The notes: generated from the sequence alone by a model not told the origin. A DNA stretch of 64,000 nt from Sphingomonas sp. HMP9 (GCF_013374115.1 NZ_AP022673.1:2074501-2138500); one strand, 5' to 3'. Positions 35,514-48,292 are shown, counted from the stretch's first letter. Numbers and translations are program-made.

Positions 35514-37967
35514 GTGACCTCAGATCCTGCTGTTCAGCAATCCGCCCGACCGCCCGTCATCCAGGAGCTGGCCGACTCGATCCTGGACACGCTCGTCCAC
35601 CGCATCGGCAAGGATGCGCAAGCCGCCCGACCGCATGATTGGCTGGCCGCGACGATCCTGACGGTGCGCAACGATATCGTCGAACGCTGGATGGCGTCGA
35701 CCAAGGCGGCGCACGCGGCGGGTGCCAAGCGCGTCTATTATCTCAGCCTCGAATTCCTGATCGGCCGCCTGCTGCGCGACGCGGTGACCAATCTCCAGCG
35801 CAACGACGAGGTCACGCGCGCCCTCGCCCTCCACGGCGTCGACCTTGCCGCACTGGAGGAGATCGAACCCGACGCGGCGCTCGGCAATGGTGGCCTCGGG
35901 CGTCTCGCCGCGTGCTTCATGGAAAGCATGGCGAGCCTCGCGCTGCCCGCTTACGGCTACGGGATCCGCTATGTGAACGGCATGTTCCGCCAGCGGATCG
36001 ACGATGGCTGGCAGGTCGAGATGCCCGAGAACTGGCTCGCCCACGGCAACCCCTGGGAGTTCGAACGCCGCGAGAGTGCGTATTTCGTCGGCTTCGGCGG
36101 CGAGGTGACGGTGACGGACGCAGGTTCGAATGGCGGCCAGGTCCACTGGAGCCCGTCCGAAGCCGTCGAGGCCACCGCTGTCGACACGCCCGTGGTCGGC
36201 TGGCGCGGCGAACACGTCAACACACTCCGTCTCTGGACCGCCCGCGCGTTCGATCCGATCAAGCTCGACCGGTTCAACGCGGGCGACTTTTCCGGCGCGC
36301 TCGCCGACCAGCTCCGCGCCGAAACGCTCACGCGCGTCCTCTACCCCAACGACTCCACCGCCGCGGGGCAGGAGCTGCGGCTGCGGCAGGAATATTTCTT
36401 CTCGTCCGCCTCGATCCAGGACATCGTTCGCCGCCACATCCAGTATTTCGGCGACATCCGCACGCTGCCCGACAAGGCAGCGATTCAGTTGAACGATACG
36501 CACCCCGCGGTGTCGGTCGCCGAACTGATGCGGCTGCTGATCGACCATCACGAATTCGCGTTTGACGAGGCGTGGAAGATCACGCGCGCCACCTTCGGCT
36601 ACACCAACCACACGCTGCTGCCCGAGGCGCTGGAGAGCTGGCCGCTGCCGCTGTTCGAACGCCTGCTCCCACGGCACATGCAGATCGTCTACGCGATCAA
36701 CGCCAAGCTGCTGCGTGAGGCTCGCGGCACCGAGGGGATCGACGACCGCGCGATCTCGGCGATCAGCCTGATCGACGAGGGTGGCGAACGGCGCGTGCGG
36801 ATGGCCAACCTCGCCTTTGCCGGATCGCACAGCGTCAACGGCGTCGCCGCGCTCCATACGCAGCTGATGAAGAAGACGGTCTTTGCCGATCTCCACAAGC
36901 TCTACCCGACCCGAATCAACAACAAGACCAACGGGATAACACCGCGCCGCTGGCTGCAGCAGTGCAACCCCGGCCTCACCGCGCTGATCCGCGACGCGAT
37001 CGGCGACGGCTTCCTCGACGACGCCGAAAAGCTCATCGATCTGGATGTTTTCGCTGACGATTCCGGTTTTAGGGAGCGGTTTTGGACGGTCAAGCGTTCG
37101 AACAAGGTGGCATTGGCAAATCATATCAAGGACAGCATGGGGCTGCGCATCGATCCAGACGCGCTGTTCGACGTGCAGATCAAGCGCATTCACGAGTATA
37201 AGCGCCAGCTGCTCAACATCATCGAGACGGTCGCGCTGTACGACCAGATCCGCAGCCATTCCGAACGCGACTGGACGCCGCGCGTGAAGCTGTTCGCGGG
37301 CAAGGCGGCGTCGAGCTATCACAATGCGAAACTCGTCATCAAACTGGCGAACGACGTCGCGCGCCGGATCAATGCAGACCCGTCGGTCGGCGGGCTGCTG
37401 AAGGTCGCGTTCCTGCCCAATTACAATGTGTCGCTGGCCGAGAAGATCATCCCCGCTGCCGATCTCAGCGAGCAGATTTCGACCGCGGGGCTAGAGGCGT
37501 CGGGCACCGGCAACATGAAGTTCGCGATGAACGGCGCGCTGACGATCGGCACGCTCGACGGCGCCAATATCGAGATCAAGGACCGTGTCGGCGACGACAA
37601 CATCTTCATCTTCGGCATGACCGCGGACGAGGTCGAGGCGAAACGCGCGAACGGCTATGATCCGCGCGCGACGATCGATGCGTCGAGCGAACTGCGCCAG
37701 GCGGTGTCAGCGATCGCCTCGGGCGTGTTCTCGCCCGACGATCGCCAGCGTTACGCGGGCCTGATGGGCAGGCTGTACGAGGGCGACTGGTTCATGCTCG
37801 CCGCCGATTTCGACAGCTATGCCGCCGCACAGCGCAGCGTCGACACGCGCTGGAACGATCGCGACGCGTGGGTCGCCTCGACCGTGCGCAACGTCGCGCG
37901 CGTCGGCTGGTTCTCGTCCGACCGCACGATCCGTGAGTACGCTCGCGATATCTGGACGGTGATGTGA
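35514..37967 (+). CDS. glgP: Glycogen/alpha-glucan phosphorylase
   Basis: PLP enzyme that releases glucose-1-phosphate from glycogen. The 817-residue protein has the family layout: YYLSLEFLIGRLLRDAV near residue 75, the phosphate and glucan regions NGGLGRLAACF, and the PLP-lysine motif EASGTGNMKFAMNGAL near residue 660. Its start is GTG 35514. Its stop overlaps glgB as GTGA, beginning a tight glgP-glgB-glgC-glgA-pgm series. Glycogen breakdown and synthesis are therefore coded together; a debranching enzyme (glgX) is not in this window. Confidence 0.97.
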   Translation: MTSDPAVQQSARPPVIQELADSILDTLVHRIGKDAQAARPHDWLAATILTVRNDIVERWMASTKAAHAAGAKRVYYLSLEFLIGRLLRDAVTNLQRNDEVTRALALHGVDLAALEEIEPDAALGNGGLGRLAACFMESMASLALPAYGYGIRYVNGMFRQRIDDGWQVEMPENWLAHGNPWEFERRESAYFVGFGGEVTVTDAGSNGGQVHWSPSEAVEATAVDTPVVGWRGEHVNTLRLWTARAFDPIKLDRFNAGDFSGALADQLRAETLTRVLYPNDSTAAGQELRLRQEYFFSSASIQDIVRRHIQYFGDIRTLPDKAAIQLNDTHPAVSVAELMRLLIDHHEFAFDEAWKITRATFGYTNHTLLPEALESWPLPLFERLLPRHMQIVYAINAKLLREARGTEGIDDRAISAISLIDEGGERRVRMANLAFAGSHSVNGVAALHTQLMKKTVFADLHKLYPTRINNKTNGITPRRWLQQCNPGLTALIRDAIGDGFLDDAEKLIDLDVFADDSGFRERFWTVKRSNKVALANHIKDSMGLRIDPDALFDVQIKRIHEYKRQLLNIIETVALYDQIRSHSERDWTPRVKLFAGKAASSYHNAKLVIKLANDVARRINADPSVGGLLKVAFLPNYNVSLAEKIIPAADLSEQISTAGLEASGTGNMKFAMNGALTIGTLDGANIEIKDRVGDDNIFIFGMTADEVEAKRANGYDPRATIDASSELRQAVSAIASGVFSPDDRQRYAGLMGRLYEGDWFMLAADFDSYAAAQRSVDTRWNDRDAWVASTVRNVARVGWFSSDRTIREYARDIWTVM

Positions 37968-40126
37968 AGCCACCCGAAGGCGCCATCGTTGCCCTGATCG
38001 AGGGGCGTCACGACGATCCCTTCTCGTTGCTCGGCGTGCATGCCGGGCCGGACGGCACGTTCGCGCGCGCCTGGTTGCCGGGCGCGGCGACCGCTGAGGC
38101 GCATGCGCTCGACGGCAAGACGCTCGGCACCCTCCCCCGGATCGACGATCGCGGGCTGTTCGAGGGGCCTATCGACGGCGATCCGCAGCCGGTGAAATAT
38201 CATGCCGAGGGCGGTGGCGCGGACTGGTGGGTGACCGATCCGTACAGCTTCGGCCCGGTGCTCGGCCCCATCGACGACGTGCTGATGGCCGAGGGCAATC
38301 ACCACCGCCTCCACGACAAGATGGGCGCGCACCTGATCGAGCATGAAGGCGCCCACGGTGTCCATTTCGCGCTCTGGGCGCCCAATGCGCAGCGCGTCTC
38401 GGTGGTCGGCGACTTCAACGACTGGGACGGTCGCCGTCATGCGATGCGCAAGCGCGGCGACGTCGGCGTGTGGGAGATCTTCATCCCCGACATCGCCGAA
38501 TATCGCGCGTATAAATACGAGATCGTCGGCCCCGATGGCCAGCTTCAGCCGCTGAAAGCCGACCCGTTCGCCTTTGCCAGCGAACTCCGCCCCGCGACCG
38601 CGTCGATCACGCGTACGCTCGCGCACGAATGGGCGGATACGAGCCACCGCGCGCACTGGGCCTCGGTCGATCCGCGCCGCGTGCCGATCAGCATCTACGA
38701 GGTGCATGCCGGATCGTGGGACCGCGACGCCGAGGGCTGGTTCCTGACCTGGGATGCGCTCGCCGACCGGTTGATCCCATACGTGGTCGAGATGGGCTTC
38801 ACGCATATCGAGTTCATGCCGATCAGCGAACACCCCTATGATCCGAGCTGGGGCTATCAGACGACCGGGCTCTATGCGCCGTCTGCGCGGTTCGGCGACG
38901 TCGAGGGATTTGCGCGGTTCGTCGACGGTGCGCATCTGGCCGGGATCGGCGTGCTGCTCGACTGGGTGCCGGCGCATTTCCCGACCGACGCGTTCGGGCT
39001 CGCGCATTTCGACGGCACCGCGCTGTACGAACACGAAGACCCGCGGCTCGGCTTCCACCCCGACTGGAACACCGCGATATACAATTTCGGCCGCCACGAA
39101 GTGTCGTCCTTCCTCGTCAACAACGCGCTGTTCTGGGCCGAGCGCTACCATATCGACGGACTGCGCGTGGATGCGGTCGCGTCGATGCTCTATCGTGATT
39201 ATTCGCGCGAGGCGGGCGAATGGATCCCCAACGCGGACGGCGGGCGCGAGAATTGGGAAGCCGTCGCGTTCCTGCGCGCCATGAACCGCGCGGTGTACGC
39301 ACAACACCCCGGCATCTTCACGATCGCCGAGGAATCGACCTCATGGCCGGGCGTATCCGCCCCCGTGGGCGACGACGGCAAGAGCGGTGGCTTGGGCTTC
39401 GGGTTCAAGTGGAACATGGGCTTCATGCACGACACGCTCCAGTACATGGCGCGCGATCCGCTGCACCGGAAGCACCATCACGGCGAGATCAATTTCGGTC
39501 TCGTCTATGCGTTCAGCGAGAATTTTGTCCTCCCGCTGAGCCACGACGAAGTGGTTCACGGCAAGGGCTCGCTGCTCACCAAGATGCCCGGCGACGACTG
39601 GCAGCAATTCGCGAACCTGCGCGCCTATTACGCGTTCATGTGGGGCTATCCGGGCAAGAAGCTGCTCTTCATGGGACAGGAATTCGCGCAGCGCCGCGAG
39701 TGGTCCGAAGGTCGCGCGCTCGACTGGTGCCTGCGCAACAGCCGCAGCCATGAGGGCGTCCGCAACCTCGTGCGAGACCTGAACGCGGTCTATCGCGACA
39801 AGCCCGCGCTCCACGCGCTCGATTGCGAGGCCGAGGGTTTCGAATGGCTGATCGCCGACGATGCCGCCAATTCCGTCTTCGCGTGGCTGCGCAAGGCGCC
39901 GGGCGCGAAACCGGTCGCGATCATCGCCAACATGACGCCGATCGCGCGCGCGCCCTATCGCATCCCGCTGCCGCTCGACGGTCGCTGGTGTGAGATCATC
40001 AACAGCGACGCGCACGAATATTGGGGCAGTGGCCTCGGCAATCTTGGCGGCGTGGTCGCGCAGGACGGCGCGGCATGGGTCACGCTGCCCCCGCTCGCGA
40101 CGATCATGCTCGAGTTCGAAGGCTAA
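37964..40126 (+). CDS. glgB: 1,4-alpha-glucan branching enzyme
   Basis: GH13 enzyme that transfers alpha-1,4 segments to make alpha-1,6 branches. The 720-residue protein has the N-terminal carbohydrate-binding modules (WAPNAQRVSVVGDFNDWDG) and the barrel with the nucleophile Asp in GLRVDAVASMLY, the acid Glu in FTIAEEST, and the third Asp in LSHDEVVHGKGS. The GTG start at 37964 overlaps the glgP stop. Length and domain order are normal. Confidence 0.97.
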   Translation: MKPPEGAIVALIEGRHDDPFSLLGVHAGPDGTFARAWLPGAATAEAHALDGKTLGTLPRIDDRGLFEGPIDGDPQPVKYHAEGGGADWWVTDPYSFGPVLGPIDDVLMAEGNHHRLHDKMGAHLIEHEGAHGVHFALWAPNAQRVSVVGDFNDWDGRRHAMRKRGDVGVWEIFIPDIAEYRAYKYEIVGPDGQLQPLKADPFAFASELRPATASITRTLAHEWADTSHRAHWASVDPRRVPISIYEVHAGSWDRDAEGWFLTWDALADRLIPYVVEMGFTHIEFMPISEHPYDPSWGYQTTGLYAPSARFGDVEGFARFVDGAHLAGIGVLLDWVPAHFPTDAFGLAHFDGTALYEHEDPRLGFHPDWNTAIYNFGRHEVSSFLVNNALFWAERYHIDGLRVDAVASMLYRDYSREAGEWIPNADGGRENWEAVAFLRAMNRAVYAQHPGIFTIAEESTSWPGVSAPVGDDGKSGGLGFGFKWNMGFMHDTLQYMARDPLHRKHHHGEINFGLVYAFSENFVLPLSHDEVVHGKGSLLTKMPGDDWQQFANLRAYYAFMWGYPGKKLLFMGQEFAQRREWSEGRALDWCLRNSRSHEGVRNLVRDLNAVYRDKPALHALDCEAEGFEWLIADDAANSVFAWLRKAPGAKPVAIIANMTPIARAPYRIPLPLDGRWCEIINSDAHEYWGSGLGNLGGVVAQDGAAWVTLPPLATIMLEFEG

Positions 40127-40185
40127 GACGGAACAACCCGCGGGTGCCGGGGCGTTATACCGCGGACGATTAGGGAGAGACGGAC

Positions 40186-41448
40186 ATGGTTGAACGGCGA
40201 GGACAGCCTTTGGCGCGCGACGCGATGGCGTATGTGCTGGCCGGCGGCCGCGGCAGTCGTCTGATGGAGCTGACCGATACGCGCGCGAAACCCGCGGTGT
40301 ATTTCGGCGGCAAGGCACGCATCATCGATTTCGCGCTGTCGAACGCGATCAATTCGGGTATCCGCCGGATCGGCGTGGCCACGCAGTACAAGGCGCATTC
40401 GCTCATACGCCACCTCCAGAGCGGCTGGAACTTCCTGCGCTCCGAGCGCAACGAGAGCTTCGACATCCTGCCCGCCTCGCAGCGCATCAGCGAGTTCCAA
40501 TGGTATGAGGGCACCGCCGACGCGGTGTACCAGAATATCGACATCATCGAGAGCCACGCGCCCGAATACATGGTCATCCTGGCGGGCGATCACATCTACA
40601 AGATGGATTACGAGCTGATCCTGCAGCAGCATTGCGAGACCGGCGCGGACGTTACGATCGCCTGCCTCGAAGTGCCGCGGATGGAGGCGGTCGGCTTCGG
40701 CGTGATGGCAGTCGACGAGCATGACAACGTTACCGCGTTCGTCGAGAAGCCCGCCGATCCGCCCGCCGTGCCCGGCAGCCCCGATATCGCGCTGGCATCG
40801 ATGGGAATCTACGTCTTCCACACTAAACTGCTGTTCGACGAACTGCGCCGCGATGCCGAGACGCCCGGCTCCTCGCGCGATTTCGGCAAGGACATCATCC
40901 CGTACCTCGTGAAGCACGGCAAGGCGGTCGCGCACCGCTTCTCTGATAGCTGCGTGCGGTCGGGCACCGAGGTCGACGCCTATTGGCGCGACGTCGGCAC
41001 GGTCGATGCGTATTGGGAAGCAAATATCGACCTCACCGACGTGGTGCCGAAGCTCGACCTGTATGATCACAGCTGGCCGCTCTGGACCTATTCCGAGGTG
41101 ACGCCGCCCGCAAAGTTCGTCCATGCCGACGACGGCCGTCGCGGCGAAGCGGTATCGAGCCTCGTCTCGGGCGACTGCATCATCTCCGGCTCCTCGATCC
41201 ACCGCAGTCTGATCTTCACCGGCACGCGGGCCCATAGCTATTCGATGCTGGATCAGGCGGTGATCCTGCCGCACTGCGTGATCGGCCGGGGCGCCCGCCT
41301 GTCTAAGGTCGTGGTCGATCGCGGCGTACACATCCCGGACGGATTGGTGGTCGGCGAAGACGCGGAATCCGACGCCCAACGCTTCCGCCGCACGGACAGC
41401 GGCGTCGTGCTGGTGACGAAATCCATGATCGACCGGCTGACCACGTGA
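40186..41448 (+). CDS. glgC: Glucose-1-phosphate adenylyltransferase
   Basis: Makes ADP-glucose, the committed and normally regulated step of glycogen synthesis. The 420-residue protein carries the nucleotidyl-transferase site [36 protein letters not shown], and the sugar site in FVEKP; the C-terminal left-handed beta-helix follows. ATG 40186 begins MVERRGQPL. It is 59 bp after glgB, and a repeat element of about 190 bp separates it from glgA. Confidence 0.97.
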   Translation: MVERRGQPLARDAMAYVLAGGRGSRLMELTDTRAKPAVYFGGKARIIDFALSNAINSGIRRIGVATQYKAHSLIRHLQSGWNFLRSERNESFDILPASQRISEFQWYEGTADAVYQNIDIIESHAPEYMVILAGDHIYKMDYELILQQHCETGADVTIACLEVPRMEAVGFGVMAVDEHDNVTAFVEKPADPPAVPGSPDIALASMGIYVFHTKLLFDELRRDAETPGSSRDFGKDIIPYLVKHGKAVAHRFSDSCVRSGTEVDAYWRDVGTVDAYWEANIDLTDVVPKLDLYDHSWPLWTYSEVTPPAKFVHADDGRRGEAVSSLVSGDCIISGSSIHRSLIFTGTRAHSYSMLDQAVILPHCVIGRGARLSKVVVDRGVHIPDGLVVGEDAESDAQRFRRTDSGVVLVTKSMIDRLTT

Positions 41449-41460
41449 TGACGAGCGCAA

Positions 41461-41650
41461 GTCCTCCCCGGCACGGGGAGGGGGACGGTTCGCCATCGGC
41501 GAAGGGTGGAGGGGGCGCATCGCGCGCGTATCGTCTGCGAGCGCGGGCGTACCGTCCGCGAGTATATCGTCTGCGAACGCGGGCGTATTGTCTGCGGAAG
41601 CCCCCCTCCGCCATGCTTTGCATGGTCCCCCTACCCGTGCCGGGGCGGAT
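41461..41650. repeat. Inverted-repeat element carrying a 36-bp tandem duplication
   Basis: Outer ends GTCCTCCCCGGCACGGGGAG and CTACCCGTGCCGGGGCGGA are mirrored. A 36-bp unit occurs twice in tandem at 41525-41560 and 41561-41596, with about 80 percent identity; the unit itself contains two copies of a TATCGTCTGCGA-like string. The element lies between glgC and glgA and ends at the glgA ribosome site region. Related to 1417-1564 by its CCTCCCC/CCCCTCC ends. Confidence 0.75.
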
Positions 41651-41653
41651 GTG

Positions 41654-44715
<3,062 letters not shown>

Positions 44716-44733
44716 TCCGCAACGGCCGATAGC

Positions 44734-45570
44734 ATGACGACCAGACGCCGCCGCAGCGCGCTCTACATGCCCGCCTCGAACGCCCGCGCCATCGCCAAGG
44801 CGCGGATGCTCGCATGCGACGTCGTGATCCTCGACCTGGAGGACGCCGTCGCCCCCGACGAAAAGGCCGCGGCGCGACACCGGGTGGTCGAAACTGTCCG
44901 CGAAGGCGGGTTCGGCGACCGCGAACTGGTGGTGCGGGTCAACGGCATCGACACCGCCTGGTATGCCGATGACATCGCCGCGAACCACGCGATCGGCATC
45001 GCCGCGGTGCTCGTCCCGAAGGTCTCGTCGGTCGCCGACCTGGTCGCGATCCGCGCCTCGCTCGGCAAAAACGGCCCGCCGATCTGGGCAATGATCGAGA
45101 CATGCGCCGCCATCCTCGCCCTCCCCGCTTTATCCGCAGCCGCCACCGAGACGCGCCTTACCGCGCTGATCGCGGGCACCAACGACCTCGCCAAGGACAT
45201 GCGCTGCCGCCTCGGCACCGATCGCATGCCACTGATCCCGGCGCTGACCGCGACCGTGATGGCAGCGCGCGCCGCCGGCATCGTAGCACTGGACGGCGTT
45301 TGCAACGCGCTGGACGACCCGACCCGCTTTGCCGCCGAGTGCATGCAGGGTGCCGTACTGGGGTTCGACGGAAAGACGCTGATCCACCCCTCGCAAATCG
45401 ATGCGGCGAACGCAGGTTTTGGTCCGAGCGAAGCCGAATTGGCGTGGGCGCGCCAGATCGTCGCGGCGTTCGAAGCCCCCGAAACTGCCGACAAAGGCGC
45501 CATCCGGCTAAACGGCCACATGGTCGAACGCCTCCATCTGGCCGAAGCAGAAGCCATACTGGCCCTCTAA
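44734..45570 (+). CDS. CitE-like CoA lyase/thioesterase
   Basis: A 278-residue HpcH/HpaI aldolase-fold enzyme of the citrate lyase beta-like group. RSALYMPASNARAIAKARML, DVVILDLEDAVAP with the acidic metal ligands, and WAMIETCAAILAL are typical, with GFDGKTLIHPSQID at the C-terminal end. No citD, citF or ligase genes are adjacent, so it is not a citrate lyase subunit of the normal operon. Malyl-CoA or methylmalyl-CoA lyase/thioesterase-type chemistry is more likely. It begins 18 bp after pgm; whether it belongs to that operon is unclear. Confidence 0.85.
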   Translation: MTTRRRRSALYMPASNARAIAKARMLACDVVILDLEDAVAPDEKAAARHRVVETVREGGFGDRELVVRVNGIDTAWYADDIAANHAIGIAAVLVPKVSSVADLVAIRASLGKNGPPIWAMIETCAAILALPALSAAATETRLTALIAGTNDLAKDMRCRLGTDRMPLIPALTATVMAARAAGIVALDGVCNALDDPTRFAAECMQGAVLGFDGKTLIHPSQIDAANAGFGPSEAELAWARQIVAAFEAPETADKGAIRLNGHMVERLHLAEAEAILAL

Positions 45571-45727
45571 CGGGTCGGGGCGCGCTGGGTTATCCACCGC
45601 CGCGGCACAGGTGGCGCTGCCGCTAAGTACTGCGGCCCCGCGTCTCCAGTTGCGGCCTCACTCCAATTTCGGCTCACGTCCGCGCCTGCTCAGCCTAGGA
45701 CCGAAAATCTCTTGTCGTCTCGGCATT

Positions 45728-45734
45728 GTCAGAC
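45728..45734 (+). promoter_or_regulatory. FadR-type operator candidate (GTCAGAC)
   Basis: A core GTC-A-GAC, within TTGTCAGAC, lies 30 bases upstream of the FadR-family gene's ATG. It resembles the GTCNGAC cores bound by FadR-subfamily regulators such as LldR. A similar core sits upstream of uxuA. Binding is inferred and would be autoregulation. Confidence 0.35.
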
Positions 45735-45764
45735 GTCTATCACCTTGGCGATGGGAGCTTATCA

Positions 45765-46577
45765 ATGACGAACATCAACCCCGACCAGGCGAGCTCGTCA
45801 CCGGGCACGAATTCGGACACGCCCAGCGCATCGATCGCAGCCACGCAGTCCGACGCGGCACCGCCCCCTCGGCTGCCGCGCGGTACGGGTCGTCGCCTGC
45901 ACGGCGCGATCGCGCACAAGCTGGGCACCGCGATCCTGTCGGGCGAATATCTGCCGGGCGACACCTTGTCGGGCGAGGTCGCGTTCTCGGAGGCGCTGGA
46001 CGTGTCGCGCAGTGCCTACCGCGAGGCGGTCCAGGTGCTGATGGCGAAGGGGCTGGTCGAAAGTCGGCCGAAAACCGGCACGCGCGTCCTGCCGCGCAAT
46101 CGCTGGAACCTGCTCGATCCCGACGTACTCGCCTGGGCCTTTGCCGGGGAACCTGACATCGCCTTCGTCCGCGGGCTGTTCGAACTCCGCGCGATCGTCG
46201 AGCCCGCCGCCGCCGCGCTGGCCGCTGAACGACGCGATCGCGCCGACCTCGCGGTGATGAAGGAATCGCTCGCCGCGATGCGTCGCCATACGCTTGCCAC
46301 CGAAGCCGGCCGGGCCGCGGACCGCGAGTTCCACAACGCCGTGCTGCAGGCGACCCGCAACGACGCGCTGGTCGTGCTCAGCGCCAGCATCGGCGCGGCG
46401 GTAAGCTGGACCACGCAGTTCAAGCAACGCACCCGTTCGCTGCCGCGCAACCCGATCCCCGACCACGTCCGTGTCTACGAAGCGATCGCGGCGAGCGATC
46501 CCGCCGCCGCCAACGCCGCGATGCGCAAGCTCGTGGACTTGGCGCTCGATGATACGCAACTTGCGATGACGCGGTAG
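45765..46577 (+). CDS. FadR-subfamily GntR transcriptional regulator
   Basis: A 270-residue regulator: an N-terminal extension rich in Ser and Pro, a winged helix from about residue 55 (GAIAHKLGTAILSGEYLPGDTL, then SRSAYREAVQVLMAKGLVESRPKTGTRV), and an FCD ligand domain with metal-site pattern residues in DREFHNAVLQAT. It faces uxuA end to end and may be a UxuR/ExuR-like regulator of uronate use. ATG 45765 has GGGAG eight bases upstream. Ligand identity is inferred from context. Confidence 0.88.
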   Translation: MTNINPDQASSSPGTNSDTPSASIAATQSDAAPPPRLPRGTGRRLHGAIAHKLGTAILSGEYLPGDTLSGEVAFSEALDVSRSAYREAVQVLMAKGLVESRPKTGTRVLPRNRWNLLDPDVLAWAFAGEPDIAFVRGLFELRAIVEPAAAALAAERRDRADLAVMKESLAAMRRHTLATEAGRAADREFHNAVLQATRNDALVVLSASIGAAVSWTTQFKQRTRSLPRNPIPDHVRVYEAIAASDPAAANAAMRKLVDLALDDTQLAMTR

Positions 46578-46597
46578 GCGTCGGTCTCAGGCCGGCG

Positions 46598-47770
46598 TCA
46601 AACGGTGCCCCGGCCATACGCGATACCCGTCTCCAGCCCGCGCAGTTCGGCCAGCCCGCGCAACCGCCCGATCAGCGAATAGCCGGGATTGGTCCGCTTG
46701 GTCAGGTCGTCGACCATCTGGTGTCCGTGATCAGGGCGCATCGGCAGCGACCGCCCCGTGCGCGCCTGCAAGGCGACCAGTTCGGTCATGATCGCGGGCA
46801 TGTTGGCATCACCCTCCAGATGCGCCGCCTCATGAAACGCGCCACCGCGTTCGCGCTGCACCGATCGCAGATGCACGAAGCCGATGCGCTCGCCGAGCCG
46901 CCGGACTATCCCCGGCAGGTCGTTGTCCGCGCGCACGCCGAACGACCCGCTGCAGAAACACAACCCGTTGGCGACCGACGGCACCGCCGCGAACAGCGCG
47001 CTCACGTCTGCCTCGGTGCTGACCACGCGTGGCAGGCCGAAGATCGGGAACGGCGGATCGTCGGGATGCACCACCAACCGAATGCCCTCGGCCTCAGCGA
47101 CCGGACACACCGCCTCCAGGAATGCCACATGGTTATCGCGCAACCGGCCCGCGTCGATGTCGGCATAGGTTGCGATCTGTTCGAGCAACTGCACCGAACT
47201 GAAACTCTCCTCGCTCCCCGGCAGACCGGCGATGATCGTCCGCTCCAGCGTCGCGCGTGCCGCCTCGTCCATCGCCGCGAACCGATCGGCCGCGATCGCG
47301 ACAACATCGGGCGCGTAGTCACGCTCGGCACCGGGGCGGCGCAGGATATGGATATCATAGACGGCCAGCGCATGAAGCTCGAACCGCAACGCCCGCGCAC
47401 CATCCGGCAACGCCCAGCTCAGGTCGGTCCGCGTCCAGTCGAGCAACGGCATGAAATTATAGGTCACCACCTCAATGCCCTGCCCCGCCAGATTCCTGAG
47501 GCTTGCGACATAGGCCTCGATCAGCCGGTCCCAGTCGCCCGAGCGGCGCTTCAGATCCTCGACGACGGGCAGGCTCTCGACCACTTTCCAGTCCAGCCCG
47601 GCATCCTCGATCATGGCGCGACGCGCGGCGATGGCGTCCTCGGTCCACACATCGCCATTGGCGACCTCGTGCAGCGCCGTGACGATCCCCGTCGCGCCGG
47701 CCTGGCGGATGGCGCTGAGCGGCACCGGGTCGTTCGGGCCAAACCAGCGCATGGTCTGGGTCATCATCAT
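46598..47770 (-). CDS. uxuA: Mannonate dehydratase
   Basis: Dehydrates D-mannonate to 2-keto-3-deoxygluconate in the breakdown of glucuronate. The 390-residue protein has the UxuA-type barrel motifs MRWFGPNDPVPLSAIRQAGA, VVHPDDPPFPIFGLPRVVST, NGLCFCSGSFGV and MRPDHGHQM, which hold the metal ligands. Family length is about 350-395. Start is ATG 47770 of an MMMTQTMRWFG run. Other uronate genes (uxaC, uxuB) are not in the window. Its upstream region carries two candidate operators. Confidence 0.95.
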   Translation of the reverse strand: MMMTQTMRWFGPNDPVPLSAIRQAGATGIVTALHEVANGDVWTEDAIAARRAMIEDAGLDWKVVESLPVVEDLKRRSGDWDRLIEAYVASLRNLAGQGIEVVTYNFMPLLDWTRTDLSWALPDGARALRFELHALAVYDIHILRRPGAERDYAPDVVAIAADRFAAMDEAARATLERTIIAGLPGSEESFSSVQLLEQIATYADIDAGRLRDNHVAFLEAVCPVAEAEGIRLVVHPDDPPFPIFGLPRVVSTEADVSALFAAVPSVANGLCFCSGSFGVRADNDLPGIVRRLGERIGFVHLRSVQRERGGAFHEAAHLEGDANMPAIMTELVALQARTGRSLPMRPDHGHQMVDDLTKRTNPGYSLIGRLRGLAELRGLETGIAYGRGTV

Positions 47771-47836
47771 TCGCCGACTTCCATCCTGTGTCTATCGCCC
47801 GCCCGCGCTGCGAGCGTTGTCGGAGCCGCTATAGAT

Positions 47837-47849
47837 TTGGTCGGACACC
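47837..47849 (-). promoter_or_regulatory. FadR-type operator candidate upstream of uxuA
   Basis: TTGGTCGGACACC contains the palindromic core GTC-G-GAC (47840-47846), 67 bp upstream of the uxuA start. It resembles the candidate site before the neighbouring FadR-family gene. The two together suggest that this regulator controls uxuA and itself. Confidence 0.35.
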
Positions 47850-47850
47850 T

Positions 47851-47866
47851 TGCAAAACCGTTTGCA
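47851..47866 (-). promoter_or_regulatory. Palindrome TGCAAA-N4-TTTGCA upstream of uxuA
   Basis: TGCAAAACCGTTTGCA has perfect 6-bp arms and a 4-bp centre. It lies next to the GTCGGAC site, about 81 bp upstream of uxuA, and looks like a LacI-family operator. No LacI-type gene is in this window. Confidence 0.4.
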
Positions 47867-47992
47867 GCGTCTGTTACGTTCCGCCCTTCCCCCACGACCT
47901 CGCCGCATTACCCGCACGCCTCGGCTATAATCGATTGTTGTACCCGGCGAGCGTGGGATGAGTGCTGCGACCCACGTTCGAGAGGTGAGTAA

Positions 47993-48292
47993 ATGCGTTC
48001 CAATCTTCCTAAATATTACACGGCAGCCCTGATTCTCGTTGGCGCGACGACGCTTGGCGGTTGCGCGACGAAGGGCTTCGTCCGGGAGCAGATCGCTACC
48101 GTAAATACCCGCATCGACGGCATGGACGGTCGCCTGCGCACCGTCGAAGGCACGTCCGGCCAGGCGCTGGCCCAGGCTCAGGCGGCTGCCGGTCAGGCGC
48201 AGCAGAACGGCCAGCGGATCGACCAGATCAATGGCCGTGTCGACGGCATGGAACAGCAGTTGCAGCAGCGGCAGCGCAAGCCCCGCGGCTAA
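47993..48292 (+). CDS. Small coiled-coil lipoprotein
   Basis: A 99-residue lipoprotein with signal peptide and lipobox LGGC (Cys at residue 24). The mature part is a Gln/Asp-rich heptad pattern (IATVNTRIDGMDGRLRTV, GQAQQNGQRIDQINGRVDG, MEQQLQQRQRK) predicted to form a trimeric or dimeric coiled coil. It resembles Braun-lipoprotein-like proteins in size and shape, though not in C-terminal residues (ends RKPRG). GAGAGGTGAG precedes ATG 47993. Anchored in the outer membrane by inference. Confidence 0.82.
   Translation: MRSNLPKYYTAALILVGATTLGGCATKGFVREQIATVNTRIDGMDGRLRTVEGTSGQALAQAQAAAGQAQQNGQRIDQINGRVDGMEQQLQQRQRKPRG

Noticed and set aside
41525..41596. CRISPR or minisatellite array between glgC and glgA
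   Set aside because: Only two 36-bp copies with no spacers. Kept as a tandem duplication inside a repeat element.
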